Source: a virus. Taken from it: a DNA stretch of 64,000 bases. The position numbers and the translations under genes are program-made. Location: the IMG/VR virus record IMGVR_UViG_3300028393_000001, positions 1 through 64,000 of that record, one strand, 5' to 3'. How positions within the stretch are numbered: the first letter of the stretch is position 1; each line of letters begins with the position of its first letter. This document shows, piece by piece, positions 19,470-28,475 of this stretch. Under the pieces are notes generated by a model. That model had not been told where the DNA came from. It worked only from the letters and a program-made list of their open reading frames with translations, and ran no database searches.

Positions 19470-21055
19470 AGTGCCTGTGCCCTTAGTTGATTACCTACCC
19501 TTGTTGCAGCAATTTCTCTGATTGACTGCGATATTAGCAGTTTAGGGTCTCGTGTTTTTGGTGAACCCTGCTTAAATCCTGGTTCAAATGTTTGATAAGG
19601 ATTTTTCATATAGCTATAAAAAGCTGTAATCATTCCTTGTCTACTCTGACTCATTGACTCTACTTTTGCAGATTCTGCAAATCTACCTGTACGATAGTTT
19701 AGAATTCTTTTTTCAGTACCACTACCCATATTAGCAGATATTACATTTTGTAAGTGTTGATTTATAAGAGACTGTAGAGAAGTTAATGATCTAGATGTAT
19801 TAACAGACTTTATACCTGGTACAATTGCTTTTCCAGATAACTTATTTTGTTTATCTATTTCTGTTTTAGCTTTTTGTAAAGCGGAAGATACTTTTTTAAA
19901 TGTCTTATTAACTTCTTCTACTTGTTTATCCTTACTAGATTTTTTATTAGATTTAGTTACTTTAGTAACTACTACTGGTAAAGTCTTACCAGTTTTAAGT
20001 ATATTTCTAATATTTAACTCTACAGATTCTAGTAAAGAGGGTGACCCTTTTGTATTAATTAAACTATTAGCTAAAACATTTAGTGATCTTGCATCAGCAG
20101 TTATTAAATTAGCTAATTCTTTACCTGAAGGTAACTTTTCAAGTTCTGCAGCTTTTGCTATTACTAAATCTGTTAACGGTTTTAAACTAATTACTAAATT
20201 TCTAAATACATTAGTAGCATCTAGATCGCCTTTTTGTTTACTGGCTATAGTATTTATTAAATTAGTTAACTGTGTGCCTGCAGCTGATAATCTTCTACCA
20301 GCTAATTCGTTATCTTTAGTATACTGTAACTCAACCTCAAGATGGGGTCTATTCCCTAATACAGACTTTGTTGCTTTTGCAAAAATATGTTCTTTATTAA
20401 CTATATTGCTAGTTAAGTAATCTGCATCTAAGATTACTTTCATTATTTTTTCTAAGGTATTTACGGACTCTTTATTAATCCCATCCCCTAAGTTTAATTT
20501 AAAGTCCCTGTACCCTTCGCCAGTACTAGTAGTATCAAGAAATAGCGCTTGTTTAAGTCTTAGCGTAAATACCCCTGCTAAGTGCCCGGATTGTACATTT
20601 TCACTTATATGATTGAATACTTTAATTTCATCCTTAGTACTTAGATGTAAATTTACTAACATAATTTCAATATAGTCTAAAAATAACTTACGTAAAGTAT
20701 TTTGAGGCACTGAAGATAGTTTAAACTCTTCTGCATTTACTTCTTTTAATTTTTTATAATAATCTGATGTTTCTATAAAGTATATAAACTGGGTAAAATC
20801 AATAGACTTTAATAAAGTTTCAGTAGCTACTTTAATAGTATCATCTTCAATAGAATCATTTAACTGTGTAATTAAAGTATTTAAAGAGGATTCTGTAATT
20901 ATAGATGAGGCACCTGTTTTAGCTGCTTCATACTTTGCGCGAAGACTATCTGAATCTACTAACTTAGAATATTCTATTTTTCCTTTACTAGATAATCTAT
21001 TAAACTTATTAAATATTCTATTTTGTAGTGTTATATCAAATTCAGCAATACTCAT
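19466..21055 (-). CDS. Neck-region protein of unknown fold (529 aa)
   Basis: A mostly helical, Lys/Leu/Ser-rich protein with no family I can name. The last ~90 residues (RILNYRTGRFAESAKV... MKNPYQTFEPGFKQGS...LISQSIREIA) resemble small phage neck or tail-completion proteins (the TGRFAESAKV and NPYxTFEPG patterns). It may therefore be such a protein with a long helical N-terminal extension. It sits between the head-tail adaptor and tail terminator genes, which fits a head-closure role. Confidence 0.6.
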   Translation of the reverse strand: MSIAEFDITLQNRIFNKFNRLSSKGKIEYSKLVDSDSLRAKYEAAKTGASSIITESSLNTLITQLNDSIEDDTIKVATETLLKSIDFTQFIYFIETSDYYKKLKEVNAEEFKLSSVPQNTLRKLFLDYIEIMLVNLHLSTKDEIKVFNHISENVQSGHLAGVFTLRLKQALFLDTTSTGEGYRDFKLNLGDGINKESVNTLEKIMKVILDADYLTSNIVNKEHIFAKATKSVLGNRPHLEVELQYTKDNELAGRRLSAAGTQLTNLINTIASKQKGDLDATNVFRNLVISLKPLTDLVIAKAAELEKLPSGKELANLITADARSLNVLANSLINTKGSPSLLESVELNIRNILKTGKTLPVVVTKVTKSNKKSSKDKQVEEVNKTFKKVSSALQKAKTEIDKQNKLSGKAIVPGIKSVNTSRSLTSLQSLINQHLQNVISANMGSGTEKRILNYRTGRFAESAKVESMSQSRQGMITAFYSYMKNPYQTFEPGFKQGSPKTRDPKLLISQSIREIAATRVGNQLRAQAL

Positions 21056-21057
21056 AA

Positions 21058-21627
21058 TTAATTTACCGTCAAGGCATACTGATCAAAAATACGTTGAATT
21101 GATGCAGGTAGCTTGCTATTTGTAATATACTCAATTTGACGATTATTGCCACCAGGGGCTGAGTTAGAGTGTACTGCACCTTCATGGCGCATATAGTATT
21201 GTATGAACTCTAGTACGCCTAACTTTAAACCTTCTGGGCACCCATCATTACCTGCTACATAAGTTAATTTATAACCTGCTGGTTGTAACGGAAATACTGA
21301 GTTAAAAACACATTTTACAACTTGTTCTTTTTGTACATAGATCCAGTCTGTGTACTGCGTTAAAGAAGTATACGTTAAACCATAATCTCCAGAATAACTA
21401 AGTGCCGAAACTGCTACTACAGGTCCACTTGAAGGGACTAATATTGAGTTTCCACCATCATAAATTTCTGCTATAGATTCTTGTGAATCTAGAAGGGGGT
21501 TTCTACAAAAAATTCTTACAGCTTCTGAGATTTTAGGTATTAAAAAATCTATTTGATTATCCTGTGTGGTACTAGATATACCCGCATAGGCTTTATATTC
21601 TGCTCTGGATACTAAATCATTAGCCAT
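21058..21627 (-). CDS. Head-tail connector (adaptor) protein
   Basis: 189 residues. It starts MANDLVSRAEYKAYAGISSTTQDNQIDFLIPKISEAVRIFCRN, matching the pattern of gp6/gp15-type adaptors (short helical domain, an LI..I..A...I..FC core, then YDGG and the Y..G..CP..LK......... Y segment). It directly follows the capsid gene on the operon, as expected for a ring that sits under the portal. Ribosome site AGAGGAAAG precedes the ATG. Confidence 0.82.
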   Translation of the reverse strand: MANDLVSRAEYKAYAGISSTTQDNQIDFLIPKISEAVRIFCRNPLLDSQESIAEIYDGGNSILVPSSGPVVAVSALSYSGDYGLTYTSLTQYTDWIYVQKEQVVKCVFNSVFPLQPAGYKLTYVAGNDGCPEGLKLGVLEFIQYYMRHEGAVHSNSAPGGNNRQIEYITNSKLPASIQRIFDQYALTVN

Positions 21628-21674
21628 ATTCTTTCCTCTTGTCTTTTACATACTCCGACTAGCGAGGCATGTAA

Positions 21675-21698
21675 AAGACAGGACCGAAGTCCTGTCTT
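21675..21698 (-). terminator. Hairpin terminator after capsid gene
   Basis: Stem AAGACAGG / CCTGTCTT with a short T run on the minus strand. Probably partial, to set the ratio of capsid to neck proteins. Confidence 0.7.
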
Positions 21699-21708
21699 AC
21701 TTAACGAA

Positions 21709-23682
21709 TTAAGATACGTAACGAAGGGCTTTAACACCTTGGCTAGCTGTAATTTGTGCCATGCCGACACGCATTGAGGCTACTAGAACACGAGCTTGTT
21801 CAGCTGCTAATTCTTGAGTATCAACACGTAGACCACGCTGAGCACCAACTAAGAAGTTAGGTACATATACTGCAAATGCAGCAATGTTTGTTAACGCTGT
21901 AATTGCACCAGTTGCTCTAGCAGCAAGTTCACCGGTAGCAATAACTGGAGAACCAGCAATCATACCAACTTGACCAGTAATAACAGTAGCTAAAGGACCT
22001 ACTTTTTCCATTGTCATGAAAGTTGTATCTTCCATTAGCTCATAGTATGTATCATTGTTAACGATATAGGCTACGTCAGCTGGATCAATACCGTAGTTAC
22101 CTAGTTGAGCACGTAAACCACGTAGTTTAGCAATAGTTACAGCACCGTTAGCTACAGTTTGTAGAAGTGCAGGATTAGTACCTGATGAACCAGCACGGTT
22201 AGATAAACCACTGATCGGCACTGCTGAAGCATCACCAGTCAATAGTGCACCGTCAATTGCTTTAGCGCAACGACGAACCATAGCTTCACGAATCATAGGC
22301 ATTAGCACTAATAGGGAATCTTCTTCCTCTTCGTAACCAACGTACTCTTTTGTCGCTACTTTGTAAGCGTTTAAGGTAACTTCGTTTAACTTGTGAGCAA
22401 CTGCCGAACCACCAGAGCCTGTATCTAGTGAAGTACCACCGCTGAATGTTGTAACCCAGCTTGCTGATCCAACTTCTGGATTAACAGGGATACTCATTAC
22501 GTTAGTCTTCATTGCAATTTGACGGAACATTGGAGCTACTACTAGTTTACGACGTAGAGCTGCTTCCATTTGCAATTGAACTTCTAATTCCCATGGAGTT
22601 GTACCAGGAACGTGAGCAGCACTAGATTTCTCTAATAGTGTACGTCCATATGTAGTTTGGGAAAGAGACTTACCTAGAACTGAGGCTAAAAGAACTGCGT
22701 TCTCTTTTTCTTCGTAAGATACTGGATCTTGCTCAGATTTGTCTGCAAAAGTCATTTTAGACTTTTGCATAGCAGCGATTTCTGCTGACTTTTCTGCTAA
22801 GGCTGCTTGTAGGCTGCTTAGTACTTCTTTTGTTGTTTCTTGCTGTTCGTTGAAACGTTTTTCAACTTCAGCCATTAGGCGCTCAGCACCAGTATCAACT
22901 GTTTGTACAACTGGAGCTGCGGCTACTGCTGCGGCTACTGCTGACTTAACACGAGCTTCTAGTTCAGCTTCTTGAGCTGCCTTAGTTGCTTCTTGAGTGG
23001 CTTTAGCAGCGGCTTGATCTGCGAAAGCTTTAGTGGTTTGTTCAACCGCTGATTTAGCTGCATCTGCAACCATTTGTTTGATTTCTTCTGGATTCATTTT
23101 CCATTCCTTCTGTGATGTGCCGTCTGCTTCCTTAGAGGATTCTAGCCCTTTAGCTGACTCGCTTTCGGGTGCAAACTGCTGTTTAAATATTTTATACTCA
23201 TCGGCATCGTCAAATGCCTTAGACAAACTAAATAGAGTATTTTGGTTAGCAGGCACTGAAACTATTGATATTTCTACCAGTTCCAATTGCTTGATTACAA
23301 ATAACTCAGTTGCAGCATTATATTCAGCATCCATAACTCTGAATCCAACGCTAAACGCGGTTACTACCCCGTCTTTTACTAAATTGAAGATTTCTGCAGC
23401 AGCAGAAATTCTTGCCTTTACCCATAAACCTGTACTATCGACTCTATGCTGTACCATACGACCCACTGGATCATCATAGTCATGCTGTGCAAGAATAATA
23501 GGATTTTTCAAGTAGTTTTTAATTCCTGCTTCCCAAACGCTGGCAGGAACTACGTCCCCTTGTCTATCTATATCTGTGGTACTTGCATACCCTTCGATAT
23601 AAACTGAATCACTAGGTTCATTGGTTGCAGGAGCTGCTTTAGTAAAAGTACTATTAAGATATAATACTTTGTTCTTATTCAT
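21709..23682 (-). CDS. Prohead protease fused to HK97-type major capsid protein
   Basis: 657 residues. Residues ~25-150 are a prohead protease (S78 type): IEGYASTTDIDRQGDVV, a His in ILAQHDYDDPVG (H67), a Ser in TAFSVGFRV (S111) and an acidic residue in LVEISIVSVPAN (E137). Residues ~190-310 form an Ala/Glu/Lys-rich coiled coil like the HK97 delta domain. Residues ~325-657 are the capsid fold (VSIPVNPEVGSASWV, LRAQLGNYGIDPADVAYIVNNDTYYELM, FAVYVPNFLVGAQRGLRV). Protease, scaffold and shell protein in one chain imply autocleavage after assembly. Good ribosome site AAGGAG. Confidence 0.93.
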   Translation of the reverse strand: MNKNKVLYLNSTFTKAAPATNEPSDSVYIEGYASTTDIDRQGDVVPASVWEAGIKNYLKNPIILAQHDYDDPVGRMVQHRVDSTGLWVKARISAAAEIFNLVKDGVVTAFSVGFRVMDAEYNAATELFVIKQLELVEISIVSVPANQNTLFSLSKAFDDADEYKIFKQQFAPESESAKGLESSKEADGTSQKEWKMNPEEIKQMVADAAKSAVEQTTKAFADQAAAKATQEATKAAQEAELEARVKSAVAAAVAAAPVVQTVDTGAERLMAEVEKRFNEQQETTKEVLSSLQAALAEKSAEIAAMQKSKMTFADKSEQDPVSYEEKENAVLLASVLGKSLSQTTYGRTLLEKSSAAHVPGTTPWELEVQLQMEAALRRKLVVAPMFRQIAMKTNVMSIPVNPEVGSASWVTTFSGGTSLDTGSGGSAVAHKLNEVTLNAYKVATKEYVGYEEEEDSLLVLMPMIREAMVRRCAKAIDGALLTGDASAVPISGLSNRAGSSGTNPALLQTVANGAVTIAKLRGLRAQLGNYGIDPADVAYIVNNDTYYELMEDTTFMTMEKVGPLATVITGQVGMIAGSPVIATGELAARATGAITALTNIAAFAVYVPNFLVGAQRGLRVDTQELAAEQARVLVASMRVGMAQITASQGVKALRYVS

Positions 23683-23693
23683 AAGACTCCTTT

Positions 23694-24884
23694 TTAAGTG
23701 CTCGTACTATCTTTAGTAGGAGCCCCACCTTGCGACGGATTGACAGCTGAGCCAGCAATATTTGCGGGAACTCTAATCTGATCTAAACCTGCAATTTTAT
23801 CATAGCGTAACTCATCACGTGCCTCATTGGGGGTTATGATTCCACCATTTACTAAGCTTGAGTGATAGGCTGCTATATCTTTTAGTTCGGGCTGTAGACT
23901 GGTAACATTTGAAGTTATTGCATCTATATCATACCCAAAATATCTTTCTAATGCCGATGTATATTTACGAATTACGGGCATTACTGTTTCTAAGTAAAAC
24001 ATTCGCAAATTTGGTGCTATATTAGCATTATTTCCACCATCTAGTAAGATAGGTGGCACGCCAATTGATTTTAATATTTTAGTGTCATGGGACTTAATTG
24101 AGGTATCAAAATCCATGTCTTGAAAACTAGTATTAAGTAAATTTGATGGCTTTAGACCGCTATCTAAAATCATAGGGCGACGAGCCCCATTTTTTGGATT
24201 GTATTTTGCGATCCAGTTTTGTATTGTTTTTTCTTTTGCCTGAGAACTAAGTGTATTATCACTAGTTAGTACAATACCTGGTATTGCACCGTTCTCAAAA
24301 AATGAGTCCTGAAAATTCTGCATTTTGTACATAATTTGCATAGACCTTGAGCTGGCTTCTAGTCTGCTAGCTCCACGATAAATAGATGTACTACTTAAAT
24401 CTTTAATGTGAATAATTTCTGAGGGCTTAAATTTTACTGTATTGTTATATGTATAACCTTGTATAAATGTCTTTTCATCAGGTTGAATTTGCACGTTAAC
24501 AGCGGGTAAATGATAGAGGTGTGCCCCATCATAGTACATAAAAATATTGCCGTCTAATACAAAGTCAGTAAATATATTTGTTCTGAATTCTTGTGCTGAT
24601 TGAAAAGGATTTGGGTTAAAGTTTAAGAGATTTAAGAGTGTTTTTTGTCTAAGTCCTGATTGTACATCAGAATTTAATTTATTCTTTACGTCGTAGTCTA
24701 AACTAGCACAAGCACTAACAAGCATATTAGTACCGCGATTTACTGACTCTAGTTTTTGAAAGGCAATCTTATGGCTGAAAGCAGCCACTGACCCAATATT
24801 TACGCCTTGTTCTCTACGAATTATTTCTTGAGCTGGATTTAGTTTTTCAACAATCCATGCTCCTACATTGTTATACCATGCCAT
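23694..24884 (-). CDS. Portal protein
   Basis: 396 residues, HK97 portal family. It shows NVGAWIVEKLNPAQEII, the conserved YKMQNFQDSFFENGAIPG segment, and IGVPPILLDGGNNANIAPNLRMFYLETVMPVIR near residues 275-305, which matches the HK97 type P-P-x-L-L pattern. It lies between terminase/HNH and the protease-capsid gene. The portal forms the dodecameric DNA channel at one capsid vertex. Confidence 0.92.
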   Translation of the reverse strand: MAWYNNVGAWIVEKLNPAQEIIRREQGVNIGSVAAFSHKIAFQKLESVNRGTNMLVSACASLDYDVKNKLNSDVQSGLRQKTLLNLLNFNPNPFQSAQEFRTNIFTDFVLDGNIFMYYDGAHLYHLPAVNVQIQPDEKTFIQGYTYNNTVKFKPSEIIHIKDLSSTSIYRGASRLEASSRSMQIMYKMQNFQDSFFENGAIPGIVLTSDNTLSSQAKEKTIQNWIAKYNPKNGARRPMILDSGLKPSNLLNTSFQDMDFDTSIKSHDTKILKSIGVPPILLDGGNNANIAPNLRMFYLETVMPVIRKYTSALERYFGYDIDAITSNVTSLQPELKDIAAYHSSLVNGGIITPNEARDELRYDKIAGLDQIRVPANIAGSAVNPSQGGAPTKDSTST

Positions 24885-24893
24885 TTTTATACC

Positions 24894-25325
24894 TTAGGTA
24901 AAGGCGCTAAAAAACGAGCCTGTAGTAACCTTAGTAGTGCTAGTTGTACCTTGAAATTTATCCCGTTGTATATCAACCCAACGTGCTTGACGTTGCACTG
25001 ATTTAGGATCAGGCGCTTTGCCGAATATCTTATGTAAATTGACGTGGTGTTTATTACACAAAGTCCGTACCAGATCATAAAGCTCTGTTCGGTGCTCTGC
25101 TATAAACTCGTCCCTTACAGCCAATATTCCTTCATCGGTAGAAATATCATACTTTTTTACTTTAGCCCATACATCTAGCAGAATTGTAATAGAGTGAAAG
25201 TGATGTAGCTCAAGATCTTCCCCAGTACCACAAATATAACAGTGGTCCTGTTTATCGTACGCTGCTTTAGCTTTATCTCTTACGTGTTTAACCGGAATTC
25301 GTTTATTACCAGTATTTTTTGCCAT
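24894..25325 (-). CDS. HNH endonuclease of the packaging module
   Basis: 143 residues. CYICG followed by LELHHFHSI and later LVRTLCNKHHVNLHKIFGK gives the Cys-x2-Cys...His-His...Cys...His-His pattern of an HNH nuclease with a structural zinc. HNH proteins encoded beside terminase and portal genes often assist terminase cutting (HK97 gp74 type). First gene of the capsid operon, with a consensus promoter upstream and the portal ATG 9 bases after its stop. Confidence 0.85.
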   Translation of the reverse strand: MAKNTGNKRIPVKHVRDKAKAAYDKQDHCYICGTGEDLELHHFHSITILLDVWAKVKKYDISTDEGILAVRDEFIAEHRTELYDLVRTLCNKHHVNLHKIFGKAPDPKSVQRQARWVDIQRDKFQGTTSTTKVTTGSFFSAFT

Positions 25326-25356
25326 AATTTTTTCTACACACTATGTGAATGCTCCT

Positions 25357-25385
25357 ATTATATCACTACAGCACAAAGAAGTCAA
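25357..25385 (-). promoter_or_regulatory. Sigma70-type promoter for HNH-portal-capsid operon
   Basis: Minus strand TTGACT (25385-25380), 17-bp spacer, TATAAT (25362-25357), about 30 bases upstream of the HNH start. Confidence 0.88.
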
Positions 25386-25471
25386 CATATAAATTTTTTC
25401 TGCTATAATAACCAGTAGTTAGTTTATTGAATATAATCTTTTCACGTATTTAGAAGGCCTATTAGTACTAC

Positions 25472-25675
25472 TTAATTTGCGGCTAATTTACTAAAGGCAT
25501 AGGGTGAGGCGTACTGAGTAGCGCAACTAGTATTAGCAAATATAAAGTTATCATAGGATAGCCCAACTACCCACATAGTACTACCTATATTTGTATCATA
25601 GTAGTTATAAGGTTTTTCCTTACTCTCACCCACCTGTTGTAAAAGTGTAGATAGCGTATCTGACAGCATCTGCAC
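25472..25675 (-). CDS. Small hypothetical protein overlapping terminase end
   Basis: Up to 67 residues in a different frame from terminase, overlapping its last 50 bases. The true start is unclear: either the upstream start or GTG at 25633. The part after the overlap (YYDTNIGSTMWVVGLSYDNF) is protein-like. Nothing else explains this 150-bp stretch, but no ribosome site is obvious. Confidence 0.4.
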   Translation of the reverse strand: MQMLSDTLSTLLQQVGESKEKPYNYYDTNIGSTMWVVGLSYDNFIFANTSCATQYASPYAFSKLAAN

Positions 25676-26951
25676 AGTGAGAGGCTATCTTATGCTCTGG
25701 CTTTTCCTTAGTTACGTTAGCCTTAGTATCCCACCTATATTGGTCAAACATATAAAGAATGTTCTCACAGTGTGGACTAACCTTAATTCTGTTCTGCTCT
25801 ACTAGCATCGCAACCAAGGCAATACCATCTAGTACGGACTTTTTAGCCTTTATAGTTGCAATATCGTGTGTGTAGGCTAAGTCTGCTGCAAACTGTGCAG
25901 CTGCAGAGTCAATAAAAATTGTTTCAATTTTCCACTTGTCAATCAACTCCTGCATCCGTTCCACATGACCCTCAGTTGTAGCTTGCGACTCCTGATACTC
26001 ATCTACAATGTGGTAGCTGTCCTGCACTGCTTTATATACTATAACTGCAAAAGCAGTAGGATCTTTATATCCTGGATCTAATCCAGCTATAACTTCATCG
26101 CCGTCCGTATACTCATAGTCTGCAACGTGAGTAATTGCATCAAACTGATAGATCTGTCCCTCAAAGGTCGAGAATGAAGCCATGTACTCCTGCTCAAACT
26201 CCGCTTTAGACATTACACTCTGTGCCTCTAGTACATCTGACTCTGACATACGTGAGTTTTCAGTATAGTCAGCGGTAATAGATGCCCACTCAGGAAACTT
26301 GTCTGAGAATCCACGATCATAGAATCTGGAGAACCAGTTGTTTTTACCACGAGGTGTAGAAATAAATATAGCCTTTGAGCCTGGTCTATCTAGGGTCGGT
26401 CGTAAGGCGACGTTAAACGCAGCCTCACCATCTCCTAGGGCGGCTTCGTCAAAGATGATTAGGTCATAGGAGCGACCAACGCATGAGTCAACAGTAGATA
26501 AACTACCCAGTCTGATAGTCGAGCCATTCTCTAACTCTAAGATTTTATCTTTTACGTTATCGCGTTCGACTTCTAGGTCAAATGCACGTATTAGTCTACG
26601 CTGTAGTTCAAATGAGATGCTGGAGAGTGTATAGTTAGGCGATATAATAAGGATATTACATCCAGGTACCAGCATTACTAGTTGCCCAATTACGTTAGCA
26701 ATGTAGGTTTTGCCTAATCTACGAGCTAAGGCAGCACAAATAAATCTGTACTTAGGATTATTTACTGCGTTAATAAGGGCAACCTGTGCTCTATTAACTT
26801 GATCCCATGCCGTAGTTGTAATACCAGTCTCTATATCATAGGCTGGTAGTAGCTTAAGATAGTTTATAATCGGTAGTTTAATAAACCTCCGAGCTGGATC
26901 AAACTCAGTTATAGCTTCAGAGTCAATATCTGGTCGTGAAATTTTAAGCAT
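25626..26951 (-). CDS. terL: Terminase large subunit
   Basis: 441 residues with a packaging ATPase and nuclease layout: an unusual Walker A region AALARRLGKTYIANVIG (residues ~77-93), Walker B LIIFDEAALGDG (~167), the coupling motif ISTPRGKNNW, and the nuclease domain with Asp in AGLDPGYKDP (~295) and FIDSAAAQFA. It fits the terminase family that packages DNA into the prohead with the small subunit. It is part of the minus-strand unit that begins with the small subunit at 29,711. Confidence 0.93.
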   Translation of the reverse strand: MLKISRPDIDSEAITEFDPARRFIKLPIINYLKLLPAYDIETGITTTAWDQVNRAQVALINAVNNPKYRFICAALARRLGKTYIANVIGQLVMLVPGCNILIISPNYTLSSISFELQRRLIRAFDLEVERDNVKDKILELENGSTIRLGSLSTVDSCVGRSYDLIIFDEAALGDGEAAFNVALRPTLDRPGSKAIFISTPRGKNNWFSRFYDRGFSDKFPEWASITADYTENSRMSESDVLEAQSVMSKAEFEQEYMASFSTFEGQIYQFDAITHVADYEYTDGDEVIAGLDPGYKDPTAFAVIVYKAVQDSYHIVDEYQESQATTEGHVERMQELIDKWKIETIFIDSAAAQFAADLAYTHDIATIKAKKSVLDGIALVAMLVEQNRIKVSPHCENILYMFDQYRWDTKANVTKEKPEHKIASHCADAVRYAIYTFTTGG

Positions 26952-26981
26952 TTGTACCCATATAATTTGTAAACTCTTCTG

Positions 26982-27173
26982 TCATTGTACTACTAGGTGC
27001 CCACTAGCATATAGTAGGGCCATTACAGGACCTGCAATATGTTCTGCTATTTCATATAGGGCCCATACAGTTAGGGCAACGGCCCACCAAGGATTAGTCT
27101 CCGCCTTATGCCCTAGCCAAAGGAAAAACTTTCCATGTTGGCGACCAATGTAATTTGCAAATCTGACTATCAT
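26982..27173 (-). CDS. Small membrane protein
   Basis: 63 residues with a hydrophobic stretch WWAVALTVWALYEIAEHIAG around residues 29-48, followed by a second weaker one. ATG at 27173 with GGAG five bases upstream. Function unknown; lies between terminase and a hypothetical gene. Confidence 0.6.
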   Translation of the reverse strand: MIVRFANYIGRQHGKFFLWLGHKAETNPWWAVALTVWALYEIAEHIAGPVMALLYASGHLVVQ

Positions 27174-27181
27174 CCTATCTC

Positions 27182-27769
27182 CTAATCAATTATAAAACCT
27201 TTTCTTAGGTAATCTTTGGCAGCAACAAACTGCCCCAGTTCTGGTATTTCTTCATCTTCCCATACCGGTACTGCTCGAGTATTACCATACTTAAAATCTG
27301 GATTTAGGCGGAGATGTACTTCAATTACCTTTGAGTCAATAAACTCAATATTGAGGTAGGGAAACTTACGTAGTACTGAAAGCGTTAAAGGAATGGGATA
27401 TAAATCACTTACCTTTTCCCAGCGCAGGAAGCGGTATAGGGGAGCATTTAACGCCCTAAAACCTTCAACGGCTAATACGGGAACACCACATTCATAATCT
27501 ACGCTTATATGTCTGCCCCTAAACAATTCACACCAAAAGTACCCTAGGGGTAGGTAGTCTGTTGTATCTTGTATATAACGAATACTAGCACCTAAACCCA
27601 TTCCCTTGAGATTACTAATAGGTCTAACTACATACTCAGCCGGTTCGGGGACTGGAACTCCTGCAGGACCGCAACGATAGCCTAGTTGTCTAGAGAGTAT
27701 TAATTTATCAAATAGCCATAGGTCCTTAACCGCAGTGGATACCCATGCTTCTTCATCTGTTGTTATCAC
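27182..27769 (-). CDS. Hypothetical protein (195 aa) in surface-modification unit
   Basis: GTG start at 27769, with GGAG in the end of the glycosyltransferase gene, whose stop is two bases away. The sequence has NLKGMGLGASIRYIQDTTDYLPLGYFWCELFRGRHISVDYECG and reads as a compact alpha/beta protein. I do not recognise the family. Tight coupling to the glycosyltransferase suggests a shared pathway. Confidence 0.7.
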   Translation of the reverse strand: MITTDEEAWVSTAVKDLWLFDKLILSRQLGYRCGPAGVPVPEPAEYVVRPISNLKGMGLGASIRYIQDTTDYLPLGYFWCELFRGRHISVDYECGVPVLAVEGFRALNAPLYRFLRWEKVSDLYPIPLTLSVLRKFPYLNIEFIDSKVIEVHLRLNPDFKYGNTRAVPVWEDEEIPELGQFVAAKDYLRKGFIID

Positions 27770-27770
27770 C

Positions 27771-28475
27771 CTAACTCCAATAACGATTATCTAATTTGGA
27801 CCAGTAATCTGGATTATTTCTATTCCAGAAGTTTTTTAGTAAATAGGTAGCCATTCCTAGGTAACCCATCCGCTTAAACCTACGAGAATCTTGACCAAAG
27901 TGGTATTTTAGTAACCTAAACTTCTTAGGAGAATACTGACGGGATAAGAAGTAGTCTTCAGAAGTAGATAACCTCTCTGCAAATCCGCCAAACTCCCAGA
28001 AACGATCACGTCTGGTTAAAAAGAACGCTCCTACTGCAAAGGGTGCGCGATACTTTAGCACCCCATTTACTAAATTAAATAGGGTGAACCCTATTTGAGC
28101 TCGTAAGTCACCGTCATAGCAACGCGCTCGAAGACCAATTAAGTCTAAATCATATCTGGTAATAGTATTCACAGCATTTGTTATAACTGCAGAATCAAAA
28201 AAGCGTACATCTGCGTCGATGAATAGTAGGTAGGGAGTTGTGGCTAAGCGAGCAGCCCTATTCTTGGCTAAGGAGACCGGACCACCTTGTATAACTTCAA
28301 CATTCAAACCGGCTGAGTTATCCTTAATAACCTCACGCGTGCTATCCGTACTGCAGTCAGCAATAATAATCCTAGTTTTTCCAACCCCCTGCTGACGCAA
28401 TTCTGCAAGGAGGTGGCCAATATATAGTTCCTCATCTTTCGAGGGTATAATAATAGTAATTAAATCACTTAACAT
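27771..28475 (-). CDS. Family 2 glycosyltransferase
   Basis: 234 residues. N-terminal ITIIIPSKDEELYIGHLLAEL, IIIADCSTDST, the DXD-type FIDADVRFF (residues ~88-96) and the later GGFAERLSTSEDYFLSRQ acid-bearing motif are classical for GT2 (GT-A fold). It would transfer a sugar from a nucleotide-sugar donor. It overlaps the LpxH-like gene by 11 bases. Phage glycosyltransferases usually modify host lipopolysaccharide or virion proteins; the substrate is unknown. Confidence 0.85.
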   Translation of the reverse strand: MLSDLITIIIPSKDEELYIGHLLAELRQQGVGKTRIIIADCSTDSTREVIKDNSAGLNVEVIQGGPVSLAKNRAARLATTPYLLFIDADVRFFDSAVITNAVNTITRYDLDLIGLRARCYDGDLRAQIGFTLFNLVNGVLKYRAPFAVGAFFLTRRDRFWEFGGFAERLSTSEDYFLSRQYSPKKFRLLKYHFGQDSRRFKRMGYLGMATYLLKNFWNRNNPDYWSKLDNRYWS

